Part shown: piece after piece, positions 1 to 11,430 of the stretch
Position numbering within the stretch: the first letter of the stretch is position 1
How the letters are laid out: the number at the start of each line of letters is the position of its first letter
Assembly (NCBI RefSeq): GCF_003286085.1
Contig: NW_020825288.1
Span: 16,368,001 to 16,432,000 of the forward strand
Direction: 5' to 3'
Source: Drosophila persimilis
Lineage: Eukaryota; Arthropoda; Insecta; Diptera; Drosophilidae
DNA: 64,000 nt
Notes under the pieces: generated by a model
Told to the model about the DNA's origin: nothing
Database searches by the model: none
What the model saw: the letters and a program-made list of their open reading frames with translations, nothing else
Program-made: the position numbers and the translations under genes

Positions 1-3000
1 TCTGCAAATTGAAGCTAATTGGGTTGTAACCTTTCTGCCTTTTGCCTCAATTAAGAACAGCCCAAAAGATGAAAGAACTATGAAAGATCACTATCTCTCT
101 CGCTCAAGAGAAGACTGGATTGACCAGTTTATTCGTAAGATATATTCGCGAGAATTGCCAGATGATTCATATACGAAAGTTCTACGAAACGGGTGCTGTG
201 TTGCTAATAAAGAGAAAGAGAGAAAGAGAGAGATCTCTGTGTCAGGCGCCTACTCTAAAAGATATATATTTTAGATGGCATATTGTTTTCGCTGTTGGAT
301 GAATCTTTTTTTGTCAATGAAGTGGAAGACCCAGGGGCCACAAGCAGTAGCCCTCTGGGGTAGCAGCACCTCGTTGACCCAATTGAATTGAGCAATTTCT
401 GTGCTGGTTATTAGATTTCATGCTGTGCCTTCAATTGTATCTGTCAGATGGCTATCCCGCGCACAATTTGCATTTGCTCTGCCGACTGCACGCATCTCTC
501 AGATACTTATGCCTTGTTCTAGAGCGTAATTATCTTTATGGTGTAGGAATCATCATAAAATTAAGCCAATTTACACAGCCAACAAGACAGGAAGTTTGCT
601 CCAAATAAAAGACTAGAAAATTTACGATTGCTTTTTCCTAGAGATTGTTTGTTAAGACGTAGTTTCGAAATGAAAAATTAATCATTAATCGAACCAATTG
701 ATGGGCGAATTTCAGTTCAAAATATGGGGAATACCCCGCACAATGGTGGACGATTGTTTGCCCTTCCTACATGGCAAATATTATACAATATTAATCATAT
801 TTGTTGGCACATCAAATCCGTATAAAGCCAAGGCTTGCTCTCCGGGTTTGGGCAACCGATGAACAACCGTTCAATCAACCCTCTCAATCAACACAGCAGC
901 GATGGAGGGAGACAACTTGTCGCTGGTTGAATATTTGATTATTTTCATTCCAGCCACAACTGCCACCAGAACTTCGTTATCGAATTGCGTGGCAAACGGC
1001 AGAGGCAGAGGCAGAGGCAGAGACGGAGGCATCGATGCAATTAGCAAAAAAATTGGAGCAGAGAACGGCTTGAAGGCAGGAAATTGGAGCGGATCAGGGA
1101 GAGAGAGAGAAGTCTTAGGAACGAGCACAACAACAGAGACCGACACGCTCTATATACACCATCCTATGAGCTGCGGCAAGCCATCGATGCAACGCCGATT
1201 GCAACGCGTAATTGGCATTTTATATAATTCCACATTAATTGCCTCACGGAACTAATCAACGCCGATGCTGACGCCGCTGCTGACGCCGCTGCTGACGTCG
1301 CACTACTGTGTAATGTCCGGCGTATTCGATTCAGCAATTAAATAATAAACAATACAGAGTTCTCTCAATGAAATCGTCACAGGTTCGTGTGATTCATTGT
1401 GCTTTTCCACTATAGACCGAAGTGCAGCTGAGACTCAGGGCACGTGCACCACCCGCCCGCAAATGGGGCTCCGTGAGTCATTGCCTTGGGAAGGATACAA
1501 AGGAAAATAGTGGCAGGTGTTGGCCTGCCCAGGGGAGAGCTCCATTGCTAAGATTAATTTACGTGGGGGGGCCAAAGGTCGTACTTTATTCTGGGAAAAC
1601 CACTTTTGTCTGTGACTAATACCCTCCCCCACCACTAGAACATTTCAAATGATGCGAAATGACATTGTTTCGGTGGTGAAATTTCCCACAAGTGAATGGA
1701 GCGATTCGGCATTGATAGATAGAAAATCAGGTGCTACTTTCTGTGAAAGCTGAAGACCCATTGAATCTGTAGAGAAATCCTAAAATTTCAGAAACAATCC
1801 AACTTTAATTTCCAACCAAATTATAGGGCATTACAACGCCTTTGCCCATGAACAAATCAACGGCCCTTCTCGTAATGCCTTTCTATCTGGCTAATAGACC
1901 AGAAACCTCCTCAAACTTTCCCCTCAGTGCTCTCTCGCACTCGTTGTGCTGCCATGCTTGAACATGCGAGTGTGTACGACTCTAGTGCCATAAATTCTTG
2001 AAAAATACATTAATTTCTCTATATAAATAAAGCTCTCCACTTTACTCCCCCTCCTCGCCCACTTCATGTTAAATAGTATTTTATCAGCTTTTGAAGCATG
2101 TACTGCACATCCGGCGGATATCTTGTGCCTATGGGGAGCTTTAATAAAACAAAGTTTTATTGCAAGAATTCCAGTAACGAGACGAGAGGCAGAGAGAGAG
2201 GAAAATTACCCCAGATAACCATTGAAAGCCGTACTTTCAGTTTACTTGAACTTCACATTTTACATAACTGCAATTAACTAATGCCAGCTAATGAGTGAGT
2301 TTAATGATTGAGTGAGTGAACAAAGAGACACGTGCCGGGTGCAAATTTTGGCTTAGGTAACACATGTGGCAGGGAAACCGAGTTACATGTGTATAACACC
2401 ACGGAAAACAGTTATTCACACGCGGTGCTACGAGTTTGGAATTTTTCAAATACAATTTTAGATCGAATCAGTATTATTCTGTAGTAATTTAAGTTTCAGA
2501 TAGTTCTGTAAGATTAAATAAATATAGATATTTTAAGATGGTTTGATCATATACATAATTATGGTAGCTCAAAAGAGGAACCCAAGTTACCAAATGTTCA
2601 AATGTGTACCGTTGTTCTTACTCATCTCATCTCCTCTTTTCTCTGCTATCTTTATTCGTTATTCGTTAATTGATAAACGCGCTCGAACAATGCAACCCAC
2701 TCACTCACTCAGCAGAAGGAGGACACAAGAAGAAGCTCGCTCTCTCTCCCTCCCTCTCACCGCTGCTGCTCTAATCTCTGTGCTTTGTCTGCTCTGCTCT
2801 TCGCTCGGGTCTACTTTATGGTTCGTTGGCTTTGCTGGGTGCGTCGGCTGCTTATCGCACACAGATGCATCGAGGAGAACTTCTTCCCCCCCCTTCCTGC
2901 ACCACTCCTAAGCTTCAGCCCAACGGTGAGTGCATTTTAAATAAGGCGAAGGAGTGGGAGAAATAAAAGATGCAGCTCCCGAAAGAAAAGTGTAACACTC

Positions 3001-6000
3001 GAAAATGCTTGAGATAAAAATAAAATGGAAACCAATCGAGAGAATCAAGAGAGCTGAGCGTGGAAAAAACATCACGATATTAGCGCCGGCATGTTAATTC
3101 AATTAGCTCTTGGCTGGCGCTTTTGGCTCTCTTTTCGGTGTTTATGGGTTCAAGATTTTTGGTTTAATTTGTTGCTGCTTTGTTTACCCACGACAGAAGG
3201 CAGTGCTTGATCGCACAGAGGTTTACCTTTCCGACCATTTAGCATATGGTCAACATATAAAAGCGACCACAGACATCAGCCCTGACCTAGCACAACATTA
3301 ATATGAGAGGTGGAGGCGTTTATGTAGGTAATCGCCCGACTTGGACTTGGTCTAGCGATAAGGTCGGTCTCTACGTGGAAAATATTATGTCTCAATGATT
3401 TGCAGGGTAACATTATTCAGAGAAATTTCTGAAGAATATTCTTCAGTTCTTGAAGTTTTATCTACATATATTACTATTAATCCACTGTAAATACTACATT
3501 ACAGTACTTCTTTCGCCGGAAACCATACGTAATGCGTAATCAAGTGCGGAGTGACCTTAATTTCTGTGGCACGCTTTCTTTAAATCAAAAGCTGTTGATG
3601 GAGGATCACTAATGAACGAAGGGTTTGTCAAAAGGTTTCAGCAAACAATTGGACGGTACACTGTACGACTGCACACCCACATCATAATAGACAGAGGTGT
3701 TATGGCTCAACATTTAACACCTCCCACACACTCGTTCTCGGGGCTTTCGCTTTTTTCTTTGGTTTCTGGAAAAGCTTTGGGCTTGTACTCGAAATTTGTA
3801 ACTGTGTAAATAATTATCCACCGAAAAAAAACACACCAAAACAAATGCACAAAAGGGCCAGCGGCAGACAGCAGGCCACAAAATCCGGCCAACGAAAACT
3901 TAAAAAAGTTTTGTAAAAGGAAAATATTGTATAACGGAAACGTAAACAGAAAATTCGGTTTGTATTTTACAGTTCAGTGACCCTCTAAAGAGGCGTCGAC
4001 TGCGACGGGGACAGCGACGGGGACAGCGACAGCGACGTCATCAGAGTAGTGGATGGATGAGCAGTTGTTTTTTGCTCTCGTTGCTGCTGTCATACCCCGT
4101 GGCGAACGAGTTTAAGGGTGTATAAGCACCCAAGAGTGTGTGGAGCATAAGTGCCAGGGACTCATCGTCACTGGGTATCTCCTTGTCGAGGCGGCACTCG
4201 CTTTGAGCGTTCTCTCTTGTGTAGTTTTGCAGCAAAAACACCTACGCACACACCCGAAGAGAGGGACATCGAGCGTGTGCCAGAGAGTGCCTCTCAGTGC
4301 GTGGCTCCCGCTCGCTCTCCCGCTGGACGGCACAAAATTGCAACATTGGCAACGTATGGAAGGTAAATTAGCCACTGTCCCCGTCCGGACTAAAAGCACT
4401 GACCATAACCAGGAAGAGGTTTGCTCTCTCCCTTCCCCGCTGCTCGGTTCACTCCAGCGTGATGTCGCATTTCCGTTGCAAATATTTGTTGCTGTCGCAT
4501 CCCATTACGGATGCCAGTCAATAGTTCTCCTCGGGTCTCGTCTCTCTGTCTCTCTGTCTCTCTGCATAAATTAACCAAAGAGCGGAGAACCGAAAGAGAG
4601 TGAGTGCCATTGCCCATTAAGATCCCGCTGCCGTCCCCAGCTCTGTTTGTCCTCCATCTTTATGATTATTTATTCACTTGATTGCATTTGGTTTTTCTCT
4701 TCATCTCTACCTGTTTCCCCTCTCCCACTCCATCGTGCTCTTTGCTTCTTTTATTTTGATTAATCATCGTCAGGGCTGTACTCTCCTCTCACCTTGCTCT
4801 CTGCCCTGCCGCTGTCTGTCCTTCACTTTCTTTGATTTTATTTTACTTCACTCCAGCCCCACCTCATCCGCTGCTCAATCGTGCATTGCATTGGCATTGC
4901 ACAAGCGATAACAACAATGGATGCAATGCATCTCCACCCCCCCACCCCCCACGAAGGGCATCGCATCTCTTTCTTGTGTATTTGTTTAGAGGAAATTTCT
5001 GCTGCAACGGAATTTCCTCCTGTTCCTGGCATAAACAAAGTCTTTCAAGTGCTTTTTCTATGATTCGTGTTGAGAATTCTTCTTCCTGCTTTACCTCTTT
5101 GATTCCCCTCCACTGATGGTGGGTGGAGAACAAGGGCATATTGGTTTCTTTGGTGTCATTATTATTATAAAATACGAACAAAGAAATAACATTTTCTTAT
5201 ATCTGATTGTAGGGGTTGAGAGCTTTCTACTTGTTTCCTTTAACGTCGACTTGCAGAGCTCTTTCCCTCGATGACTAATGCAATGACAATCCAATGACAC
5301 TTTGGGGTTGTCTGGCCAAAACTCACCCCGCACTAAGTATATGGAAATAGAGTCATAAATAACTTGAGTGTTTCCCTCTTTCGCCCTTCGATACAGATCC
5401 CACAGTCCACCCTGCGCCGGCTGTGTCTCTCTGGCTTAATTAAGGCCGCAATCATTTTAGGCTTAATCTCCGCAAATGTTAAGGTCACACTCGAGACCTG
5501 TTCGAGGGAACCACCCTCCGCTTAGGGCTGATAATCGCGGGGTATACCCTGAGCACGTGCCTCGGTCAAAAGTGAATCCTGGCACGTGTCCTTCTTTCTG
5601 CCACAAACAAAAACAATTCCCGGCAACTAAATGTCCATCGATTTCCATCTACAATAAATGATTTAATTTTTAAATGCAATAATGTTCCATTCAATTATTA
5701 AATTTCGTAAATTTGCCTTAATTTTTCGTATTATTTCTTAATTGCTACGCCCGCCGTTCGACCAATGTTTTCCATGTCGATTTCCTAGACTCTCCCAGAC
5801 ATTTCTTGTCACGTTCTTGGAGGCGACGCAATTTATGCAAATGTTGTACAATTCCGAGGCCTGGGCCTCTCGAACAGACAGACTTCTACTAAAATATGCA
5901 TGCTCAGAGGCTTCCGTTTCGATTCGATCTAGAGACGGGGAACAGCCCCCCCCCCAGACACAGACAAAGAGAGAGATAGAGATAGAAGCTCTTTCGATTT

Positions 6001-7863
6001 AAATTCTTTTGACCTGACTCAATCAAGACGAGCTTACTGGAGATCCATCTGTAAATTGAGTTCGGTTTCAATTAAGTTTTGCTCATGATGACGGACTGAT
6101 GGCTGACCACTCGAGTTGTTTCCTAGGCTTGTTTTCAGGCTTAGATCGCTGCTTGGAAAAGCGGGAAAACTGTTCAAGTGTCATTCAGGCCGATAGACTG
6201 ATAGATTCTAGTTCTGGCTCCCACGCTCTGAGCCAACCAGTCCATGTCCAACAAAAATGCATTGCCGCATATTAATGATCCTCTTGTCTTGCCTTGTGCT
6301 TGTGATAATGATAATGGTAATGGTGGAGTGTTGCCACTTGGGTAAACAGCAATACAGCAGTGGACAACGCCCGAGAAAAGAGGCGTGGCCAGTGTGTAGA
6401 TGTCCCAAGAAAGTCAATGAAATGCTTGGGAAATATGGAAACAACGGCTACTGCTGGTTCCAGTTGGCCTAGAAACGATTTCGTATGACACAAAAACAAT
6501 AATTATGAGCCCTGAGTATCTTGATGTCGTTTCAAAAAGAAGCCACAGAGAATTTTGAAATTTCTTGATTTGTCCATGGGGCTGTTCTTTGCCAATAATC
6601 TTTCCTTTCCTTTTTTTTGAATTGTGCCACAGCTCCCGCCCACTTTTGAGCCACGAATGTTACTTCACTCGAACAACTTGGTTTTTTTTTTTGGCTATTA
6701 CGGCCTGTTGCCACTGTTGTCGCTGCCGCTGCTGTTGCCATATAATTGCGCAAATGATATAAAAATTGTTAAGAAAATAAAAATGGAAAAAAATAATCAT
6801 CAACGAAATCGCACACACAACAAATCAAACAAACAATGACAACGAAACGAGTTGGCCAAAAGCGGAGTTGGGCCAGAATGGCGGTTCGAGTGTGCGCTTA
6901 AGGCGCTGACCTTTTGGGGCCAGAACTGATGACAATGAAAAGACATAAAAAATAAAAAAACATTTAACGCTTGCCAGTACCAAAGAACTGTCTGTTGACC
7001 CACAAAAAGAGCGGCATTTTGTGTGGTGGCAAAAAATTAAAGAAAGTTTCTCAAAAAAAAAAACCGAAAAAAATCTGCCACAATGAGAGTAAAAGTAAAG
7101 CACGCCATTGCATTCACAATCGATTTTTACTTTGGCCCAAACATAAGAAATAAGCGAGAAATAAAGAAAAGAAAAAGGGCCATCAGATCTGGTACGTGCG
7201 AGGAAGGCAATCAACGAATTTGCATGGAAAGTGTGATCCCCAGGGGCGCCTCTCTATCGCCGCACTACGTGAGATTTTGATAGACCCAACAATGAGATAA
7301 ACAAGCTGCTAATAGACCACAGACAGCACACTCAGCGTAATACTAATCAAAAAGGAAAAGCGAAAACTACTCCCACTGATAAGCCAAGTGGCAAGTGCCC
7401 CGACCCCACTGCTGTGCTCGAGGGGCGAAGGAGGAGCTACGGAGTGTGCCTCTATCTCTGGTGTCTAGTCTGTGTCCAGGCTGGAAAAGGCCCTAAAACA
7501 GCTTTGTTGTGGAACAAGCAGACGTCGGAATAGAAGCTGGTTTTTCAAGGTTGTTCAAACCGGCAAGAGCTTAACAAATGAGAGAGGGAGCCACAGTGGT
7601 TCAAGCTTGTATGAACCTATATTCTCAGAGAGAATAAACGAAACCTACCACTGCACTTATTACTCCTCTATACCGACCCCAAAGTGACTAAGACATGACT
7701 AACACTTGGCCCAAAAATGTTATCTATTTAACCAAAAATAAGAACCACATTCATTTGCTAAGCTTTAACCACTATACCGCCCTGCTGGGCCCTCTGCCTG
7801 CTTCTGGGCTGCAACTTGAATCGAGTTTTGGGGCCTGCAGATCCAATTGGAGCTGGGACTCAC
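1..7863 (-). other. Non-coding DNA, probably first intron of the gene beginning at 8.0 kb
   Basis: The sequence is rich in GA/CT and simple repeats: GAGAAAG runs near 210-235, CTGACGCCG repeats at 1,261-1,300, and GACAGCGAC repeats at 3,998-4,040. It has no ORF with coding character apart from a doubtful 71-codon one at 6,257. No transposon was recognised. Assignment as intron follows from the donor at 7,863 and is inferred. Confidence 0.5.
6257..6472 (+). CDS. Doubtful small ORF with signal-like N terminus (71 aa)
   Basis: The ORF has a good fly initiation context (ACAAAAATG). It begins MHCRILMILLSCLVLVIMIM, a continuous hydrophobic segment. A 45-residue Cys-containing tail follows (CC, CRC and a late C), as in small secreted peptides. 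Against it, the hydrophobic part comes partly from a simple ATAATG/GTAATG repeat, there is no family match I know, and chance ORFs of this size are common here. Confidence 0.2.
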   Translation: MHCRILMILLSCLVLVIMIMVMVECCHLGKQQYSSGQRPRKEAWPVCRCPKKVNEMLGKYGNNGYCWFQLA

Positions 7864-8014
7864 CTTTTGACTTGGCGGCGCTGTCAGCTGTGGCCTCCGC
7901 AACCCCACAGTGCTGCCAACATATGTTGAGCGAGAGCAACAACAGTGCCAGCAGTTGCAGCTGGAAACACGCAGACCGGGACTTGGATCGAGACATGTTC
8001 ACAGAGTCCACCAT
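7864..8014 (-). CDS. First coding exon of an unidentified secreted or membrane protein (partial)
   Basis: The minus strand encodes 50 codons plus one base, starting MVDSVNMSRSKSRS. A strongly hydrophobic core LQLLALLLLSLNICW (residues 19-33) follows, then CGVAEATADSAAKSK. It ends exactly at a consensus donor AAAAG|GTGAGT (phase 1). A basic N region, a Leu-rich core and a small-residue GVA-E site make a convincing signal peptide. Start choice is open between Met1 and Met7; Met7 (GAACATG) is closer to the fly initiation context. The remaining exons must lie at lower coordinates. I could not find them in the first 7.8 kb, so the gene probably exits the window after a very long intron. I do not recognise the protein. 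A chance ORF is possible but unlikely given signal peptide plus perfect donor. Confidence 0.55.
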
Positions 8015-8930
8015 GCCGTCGGTCCTACGATGCTGATGATGGGATGGATGGTGTCTCCTCCTCCTTCTCCTCCTGTTCGTTGTTGTTGTTGGGCGAGTGT
8101 TTGCTTTCGTTTCGTGGATGAGCAGCGCGGTAAGTAATAGTACAATTTGTTGTTCTCTCGCGGGGGCACAAGTGGTGACATCACACTTCCCGTGTCAGTG
8201 ACGGCTCAGCTGCTGCAGGCTTCCGCATGATGCTTACACAGCACAAATACCATCTCCTCTCCAGGGGGAGTTGTGAAGTGCGGGGCGTGGCGGGTTTCCG
8301 AGATGAATTAAAAAAACAGGATGTGCTGCCGCCATTCACAAAATACCGCAAGAACAAAATCCAATCAACAACAACAATAACACTGCACTCACTCCCGATT
8401 CGCGAAGCAAACGTAAACAACAACAAATATTATAACGGGCTTTGAGCTATCTCTCTCTCTCACGCTCTGGCGCTCTTGCGCTATCTATCTCTTCAGCTGC
8501 TGCTGCTGCTTCTGCAAGTTTTTGCTTATTGGAATTTCCATTCCTGGGCCATGGGGGCAATGATTAGGGGAACAGCTCTATTATGTCACGTATCAAGCAC
8601 TGGGAATCAACCAAATTTAACCAGTTTGCATTTATTTTCGGGCCGATTAACTCAATTTATTTAACACAAATCGCTCTTTCACTCAGGCCACAAACACACG
8701 CACGCAAACAGCAGCACCACGAAGCACTCAACACGCACACAACCGCTCAATTCAAAAAAACGCTGGTAACTGCGAAAGAACCGTAATTTGAGTTTGTGTT
8801 TACACACTGTTTACATTTGCTCAAATAATTACATGACAACTACATGATGGGAGGAAAAATAGGGTATGGGCCACAGGCGAAACGGCTCAGAAAATGCAAC
8901 GCATGCAGGTAAAATCCGCCCCTTTCGCTA
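8015..8930. other. Intergenic or 5' flanking DNA
   Basis: This holds the presumed 5' UTR and promoter of the minus-strand gene at 7.9 kb. It has GA/CT tracts, a CTG run at about 8,499-8,515 and CA-rich sequence near 8.7 kb. No ORF with coding character was seen. Confidence 0.5.
8440..8492. promoter_or_regulatory. GAGA-rich block upstream of the 7.9-kb exon
   Basis: CT-repeat sequence reads as GAGAGAGAGAGATAGC in the orientation of the minus-strand exon about 430 bp away. Several GAGAG cores fit GAGA-factor binding at a promoter. No TATA or clear initiator was resolved. Confidence 0.3.
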
Positions 8931-8939
8931 AATATACCT

Positions 8940-11045
8940 TGTCTATACAGTCACATTTTCAAAATATACCGTAAATATACTGACGAATTCAAGTTCCATT
9001 CTACATATTCCTCGATTTTGATATTCCGAGGAATATTACTAGCTAGATAGAATATTTAGCCATGCCCACATAATTTTATACGATTAATGAATCAATTTTC
9101 TACGAGATTGGATAGTTTTTAATCCTTGCTTTTATTGTATTTATTGTAAAAACAGGGTTAAACGAAAAAGTCCAACCAAAAAAGAGTCGCAATGTTGCTG
9201 GTATTTAAAGACGTGATGCGTGTATAGCCCTTTGTACACCCTATTTCGCTAATTTTATATGAAGATCAAACGAAATTTATTAAGACCTTTTCTCAAATTG
9301 ATATTCTTTAGACATATTCAAGTACATTATAAGTATCCTGTGTATATTTATGTCGATCCTGATACCTACGGAGCCTTGCAAGACAAACATATTCACAATT
9401 CTATAACATCCATTTGCCCCAGGGTATGTGTGCATGGAATTAGCAACATGTTTGTGTATGGAATGAGACTCATTGTTGCAAAAGCGAAACTGCGGCGAAT
9501 CGGGAATTGCCTATATTTCAAGCTATAGATGCCCACTTAGCTTTATCCCATAGATAAATGCATTTTCTACAAGATTGCGCCTTTAAATTGCTTGTAAGTA
9601 TTTTATTTTGACCAAAAAACGGTTTTCAAGTAAATGTTGCCGCAACAGTGTGTATGGAATGTGCAACATTGTGTATGGAACGAGACTCATTGTTGCTAAA
9701 GCGAACTGCGGCGAACTGCGGCGAACTGCGGCGAAATCAAATTCGATTCAAAAAAACGACCAATTCTTTGTTCCGTTGAATAATACTATCTATATGGAAC
9801 ATTTAGCCATGCCCACTCAATTTTGTACGATTGATGAATCAATTCTATACATGATTGGTCTATTCCAAATACTCGCTTTTATTGGATTTCTATATAAAAT
9901 TGAAAATTAAATTAATAGATTGAAGAAAATGGACAAAAATACCATGGGAGCGCGGCGAAAACCAGTTTCTACAGTATGACCCTCAGAACAGCACCGAAAT
10001 ATACAAAATATACCGATTGGTGCGCGCCAAATCTAACTTTTTTGAATGTGAGCGACAAGGATTTAAATGTTGTCAACCGGCCCATTACCGATGCAACAAA
10101 TACGACGAATCCCTCAATTTTGATCTTCCTTCGAATATCAGCTATATGGAACATTTAGCCATGCCATCATAATTGTATACGATTGTTGAATCGATTTTCT
10201 ACTTGACTGGCCTATTTTTAAAACTTGCTTTTTTTGGATTTTGCTTAAAAAAAGGTTTTAGCGAAAAAGGTCAAACAAATTAAACGTAATAAAACGTAAG
10301 AGAAAAATCGTTCCAATTGTTCAATTTCTTTATTCCGTTGAATAATGCTGCCTAACTAAAACCATTAGCTCTGCCCACATAATTTTAGACCATTAATGAA
10401 TAAATTGTCTACCTGATTGACTACTTTTAAGTACTCTCTTTTATTGTATAGTGTATAAAACAAGGTTTAGGCAAAATAGGTCAACAAAAAAACAGTGGCA
10501 ACGTAAGTGAGTATGGAGTGTAACGTAAGTGAGTATGAAATGTCACGTCAACCGGAGTTTGGACACAGGTATACCCTATTTCGTTTATATATATATCAAG
10601 AAACTGGTTTTCCAAGTTTTTTTAAAACGTAATTAATATAGAAATGATCTCAGATTGTTATGTTTTCTTATGTTATTGACATTTTAATGCATGTGATTAG
10701 GGTCTTGTAAATATATCTCGATCTCGATACCCATTCTTGGTTTCTGTAAGAAGACCAAAACCTTCAAAATATCGTTGAAATACCTTTAAAACAGAGACTG
10801 ACTAGTTTTGGCCTTGGTGCATTAGATAACAAACATTTCCTCCATTTCCCAGGGTATGCAAAATGTTGCTCAATCCGCGCCATGTTGAGGAAGAGTGCTG
10901 CTCGATTTCACGGCACATGAGTCTGGTCCATACAAATTGAATGTTGCCAGCAACATAAGACGTAAGAAAACGTAAGTGAGGATTGTGGCGAGGAAAAATC
11001 CCAAAAAAGTCCAAAAATCCCAAAAGTGTTTGAATGTGAATCATC
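8940..11045. repeat. Dispersed AT-rich repeat array, copy A
   Basis: Five degenerate copies of a module containing GCCCACATAATTTTA, CGATTAATGAATCAATTTTC and a following (A)CTTG(C)TTTTATTG segment lie near 9,060, 9,530, 9,805, 10,155 and 10,368. Two copies of GAGACTCATTGTTGC with GAACTGCGGC repeats lie between them. The segment 10,140-11,040 aligns closely in the same orientation with 52,185-53,080, and 8,955-9,110 aligns with 49,812-49,857 plus 51,751-51,860. I see no transposase or reverse transcriptase, so it is non-autonomous. The family is not recognised. Confidence 0.8.
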
Positions 11046-11141
11046 GATGTTTTTTCTCAAACAATTTATTCTAGGCCATTATCACTATTATGAATACGTT
11101 TGAAAATCTGCCCGACAAACCCAATTGAGATGGCAGGGCTT

Positions 11142-11430
11142 CGATAAATCGCGACAGCTGATCGCTAGTGGTGGTTATAAAACTGATATCGATGCTGTTA
11201 TTGATTATAAAATTTATATATCGATGCTGTTATCGATGATGTTATCGATGCTGTTATTGACAAGCGCCACTGTGCCATGTAGTTACCATGTAGTATGTCA
11301 TAACAAAATGTTACATGTAATGTTACATGCAATAATACATGATGTAGAAATGTAGATGGCGCTAGTTAACAGCCTCGGTTCCCCATGGTGATGGCACTCC
11401 GTTTCGCGGCACAATATCTCTAAAATATCG
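11142..11430. promoter_or_regulatory. CGATA cluster plus dCTCF-like site (candidate insulator)
   Basis: Six CGATA/TATCG elements lie at 11,142, 11,187, 11,219, 11,231, 11,243 and 11,426. AGATGGCGC, the core of the Drosophila CTCF motif, lies at 11,354-11,362. BEAF-32 binds clustered CGATA elements, and both proteins mark fly domain boundaries. Several sites sit in a short GATGCTGTTATC tandem repeat, which could make the cluster fortuitous. Confidence 0.35.

Noticed and set aside
902-1255. 117-codon plus-strand ORF
   Set aside because: It contains translated GGCAGA repeats and has an equally long antisense ORF; no family resemblance.
8080-8140. Plus-strand splice-donor-like GCGCG|GTAAGT at 8,131
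   Set aside because: Good donor match, but no convincing exon precedes it. The opposite strand carries the better-supported signal-peptide exon's 5' UTR.
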